DNA from: Anthracocystis setariae
Lineage: Eukaryota > Basidiomycota > Ustilaginomycetes > Ustilaginales > Ustilaginaceae
NCBI GenBank assembly: GCA_928724745.1
Contig: CAKMXJ010000039.1
Location: forward strand, 682,001-746,000
DNA: 64,000 bases
Direction of reading: 5' to 3'
Notes under the pieces: model-generated
What the model was told of the DNA's origin: nothing
Databases searched by the model: none
Seen by the model: the letters and a program-made list of their open reading frames with translations, nothing else
Position numbers and translations under genes: made by a program
Shown here: piece by piece, positions 61,002-64,000 of the stretch
Numbering within the stretch: the stretch's first letter is position 1
Layout of the letters: each line of letters opens with the position of its first letter

Positions 61002-63146
61002 ATGGCGGTGCCAGACAACACATCGTCGACCTCGGCAAGCCATGGTTCGAGTCAACTAGCTCCAGGAAGCGGTGATCTGTCGCTCTCCCAGTCCATCTCT
61101 GCTTCGGCATCCGATCTCAAGCGGCCTGCCTCGGCAGCATCGTCAGTGGAAGGCAGCCAGACGCTGTCGCGCACCAAAACTGCCAAAACGCACTACGGAA
61201 AAGCTGCACGCGCATTCCTGGCCAAGGATCTGCAAACAGCTCTTCTGCAGAGCCAGCATGCTGTTGATCTGCTCGCCTCAGCCAACCAGCTCGGCACGAG
61301 TCTCACTGCATCCAGCTTTCTCGACGATGACCTCGACCTACACAAGCTGTCGGAAAAAGTTGCGATCCTGCGGCTCACCGTCTTCACCCAGGTCTACACC
61401 GACAAGGCGTACTCGGCGAGCATCCCTGAAAAGCTCACACAAGCCAAGCAGCAGTCTACATCCCAAGCTGCGCCGATCGATCGCGTCTTGCTTCTCCTCT
61501 CCAAGCAGCCGCAAAGTCTCATCAGCCATCTTTGGTTCGAAGCGCTCCGTCTTTGCTCGCAGACCTCGGGCGAATCAGACGCACCCTCGCTCGACCCTAC
61601 TCCCGAGACTATCCACCTAGCTATCGAGCTGCCAGCATCCGTCATCTCCTCCGCCGTCTTGGCTGCACTTCGGCTTGATGCCCTCGAGCCAGCCGCACGC
61701 ACCGGTACCAATGCCGCTCGCCTGATCGCCGAATGGTACCTTGCCTCGTTCTCTTCCGCCTTTGGTGCCTCGGCTCCCACTCAAAAGGCAGCTGCCGCTT
61801 ACGAAAAGATGGTCGGCCTCTACTCGTTGCACGTTTTGGCTTCTCGACTAGGCGAGTGGGAATATGCTCGTGAGTTTGTCGGCTACTCGAGTTTGCCTGA
61901 ATCCTTCAAATTCGGTTTGCTGGAGCAGATCAACGAAGCACAAATCCATCTCACCAATCAGTCCGAGCGAGAGCAGGAAGCAATGGCTAGTGCTCAAAGA
62001 GCGTACGCCGAGGAAAAAGCGAAACGAGCGGCAGAGGAGAAGCAAGCTAAAGAGGCAGCGTCCTCTGCCGCTGCGAGAGCAGAGAAAACGGCGAAGAAGG
62101 TCGGAGGCAAGGCTCGAGATTTGACCTCGGGCATCGGTAACTTTTTGTCCGGAAGCAAGAAGGATGCTGATATCGAGGTAGGCTCTTCAGCGGCAGCAGC
62201 TACAGGTTCTCAGAATGTCGCACGTGGTGCAGGCGAATCATCGTCGTCCGGTTCTGGCTCTGAGTCGGGCTCTCGATCTCATCGACAGCGTAGCCACTCA
62301 CCGGCATACTTTTCGCCGCGCGGTGCAGGCGAGTCGGGCTCTTCATCCTCAACGAGTCCCGCCATCTCACCTGGTTCTACGCGCAGTGTCGATTCGACCT
62401 CGAAGCATGCTACTTCTTCTGGCGCCAAGCCAGATTCCAAGTCGGAGCGTCGTGCGTCGAGAAGAGGCAGCTCTTCCCGCTCATCCGATCACGAAGGTGG
62501 AAACGAGAGCAGCACATCGGCTGCCTCTAATCACTCGCGCCGGTCGGCTCGCAAGGACGTTGCGGACAAGACTGCGTCCAAGAATCCTCGTGCCAAGGAT
62601 GATACCAGCTATGCCTCAACTCGAGCCCATCTCTCACGCTACATGGAAGGCGATCATCACCACTCGAGCTCCTCGACATCTGGCAGGAAGAAGAGTGAGC
62701 AGCAAATCGGCCGCTCTGTCTGGTCGTCCAACTCGATTCTATCGAGCATCACGTCGGTGTTTGACTTGCGTAAGGCCAGTCAATCTCGAAATTACCTCAT
62801 GATGGCGATCGTCATGATGTTCGTCTTCTACCGTGTGGCACGAAGGCAACCTGCCAGCAGCGGTGCTGCAAAGACGAGCGGAACACCGAAGAAAAATGCA
62901 GCTGCAAGAGATGCTCGGAACAAGCTTGTTGGCCGAAGCGGCAGTGGCGGCTCGGCAGGTGGGCTGCTTGGATTCAATTGGCTGTTGCTGATGTGGAAGA
63001 AAGTGATGGATACCATCAAGATGTAAGTTGTGCTGTATTGCTTGCTTGCTATGGAAGATGCGATCGAGAAGCTGACTCCCGATCCACGCTCCACTGATTC
63101 TTTTGGTCTTGCGCATTCTAGGGGTACCCAGGTGACTTACCTCTGA
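61002..63146 (+). CDS. Helical protein with C-terminal membrane anchor, Pex26-like layout (2 exons)
   Basis: Exon 61002-63022 plus a short exon 63122-63146 (99-nt intron, GTAAGT...TCTAG) give 681 aa ending GTQVTYL. Without splicing the frame stops at 63026 after 674 aa. No family is recognised with confidence. Residues about 45-330 form a helical, TPR-like region (KTHYGKAARAFLAKDLQTAL; LGEWEYAREFVGYSSLPESF). An Ala/Lys/Glu coiled stretch (about 340-375) and a long Ser-rich disordered part follow. A membrane helix lies at about 597-613 (YLMMAIVMMFVFYRVA), flanked by Arg, with a basic segment and a second short hydrophobic stretch (GLLGFNWLLLMW) after it. This layout recalls peroxisomal anchors Pex15/Pex26 of the AAA exportomer, but that is only an architectural likeness. 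Confidence 0.75.
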
Positions 63147-64000
63147 TTCGGCGTCCTGACGGCATCTATCCGAGTTCGTGCCGGGTCAATCATCGGGATG
63201 ATCTTCTGCTCGGACTCGGCCTGCGTCTAGAAGGGTCACCAACGTATTACCCGCTGCACGTCGCCGCCGCCAGCTTGCCGACGGCTTGTATCTAGATCTT
63301 AGCTGAATCACCCAGCAACGAGATTGAGACGGGCAAATACTCAAAGCCGCTGCGTCGGAACGTCAAGCGGTGCAATGCAGTTCCCATTAGATTGGCATGC
63401 TTCGGGCCTGCCTGCCTGCCGAGAAGTGAGACTCGGCGACATGAAGGGCGATCGACGTTGTGCAGATCATGGATCTGTGCCCGGTCTGAAGGCTCATCAT
63501 GTTGAATTGTGGTTGCATCTAAGCAGGCGCAGGAAGGAGGATCAGAGCCGACTAGCTGAACAATAGACTGTGCCGGTAAGAATGTCGATTCCGAGCGTGA
63601 GTGGACGAGGCACACATTCCACAACCATGCCGAGCCCTCGCACACTGCCAAAAGCGAATTCCAACGCTACAGTATGCGACAAATCGCCGAGCTGCATGGA
63701 ATGCATGAATATACTGCTGTACTTTATATGCTGTCCTCACAGCGTAGCCGACCGCGACCCCTTTTTAGCGCCTTTGACACAGCAACGACGTGTCCGAGCG
63801 AACATGCACGAAACAATAAAAATGCCAATTTTTGGTTTTGAAAATGCTCACACAACGCGTGCGCGGCAGTTGCGCGCTGCTGCAGTAAAATGTATAGTGG
63901 TTGCGAAGATCGACGCGGTGGGCGCGTGAGGCGTAACCACCATGAGCAGCTTGCAGCTTGCATCTCGCTTCTCGTCTTAGTGTGATGCTACGTCTGCAGT
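63147..64000. other. Right-edge intergenic sequence
   Basis: 854 bases to the window edge. No frame on either strand shows a recognisable domain, and none clearly runs out of the window as coding sequence. Confidence 0.45.

Overview
The window is nuclear DNA from a basidiomycete fungus, most likely a smut (Ustilaginaceae-like). The evidence is: long, mostly single-exon genes packed on both strands at about one per 2.4 kb; few introns, mostly 70-115 nt; splice donors that are GTAAGT in 12 of the 14 introns I could resolve; Ser/Ala/Gln-rich disordered insertions; and fungal-type orthologues throughout (CLU1, VPS36, CHO2, GUP1, NPR3, NSE3). I cannot name the species from sequence alone. Where the longest open frame begins at TTG or GTG I moved the start to the first credible ATG. 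For genes in pieces I joined exons by GT-AG signals and reading phase.

Left third (0-26 kb): the tail of an unknown gene, RAD21 cohesin, CLU1, ESCRT-II VPS36, a 2.3-kb stretch without convincing genes, and then a small secreted protein. These are followed by an amidohydrolase, a four-helix membrane protein with a PPxY motif, PDX3 (vitamin B6), DAP1 (three exons), the RBG1/DRG1 GTPase, an aldo-keto reductase, a stand-alone SCP2 sterol/lipid carrier and the AP-1 sigma adaptin.

Middle (26-45 kb): GUP1 (MBOAT acyltransferase), an unknown four-helix membrane protein, an unknown 823-aa membrane protein with Atg8-interacting-like motifs, a mitoribosomal Bot1/MRPS35-type protein with a repeated basic tail, EMC3, the GATOR1 subunit NPR3, and CHO2 (phosphatidylethanolamine methyltransferase).

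Right third (45-64 kb): a two-RRM RBMS-like protein, a NIPA-type Mg2+ transporter, NSE3 (MAGE subunit of Smc5/6), a large LRR plus tandem CCCH zinc-finger protein, an HSDL2-like dehydrogenase, a METTL3-type m6A methyltransferase, and a Ser-rich protein with a C-terminal membrane anchor.

Most genes are conserved housekeeping genes. Several serve membranes and lipids (CHO2, GUP1, EMC3, SCP2, DAP1, VPS36, AP-1 sigma, NPR3), but I see no operon-like or biosynthetic cluster. I found no tRNA, rRNA, transposase, CRISPR array or intact mobile element. The most novel candidates are the secreted peptide beside the gene-poor stretch, the AIM-bearing membrane protein, the LRR-CCCH fusion, and short 5' or 3' coding exons that simple ORF calling would miss.
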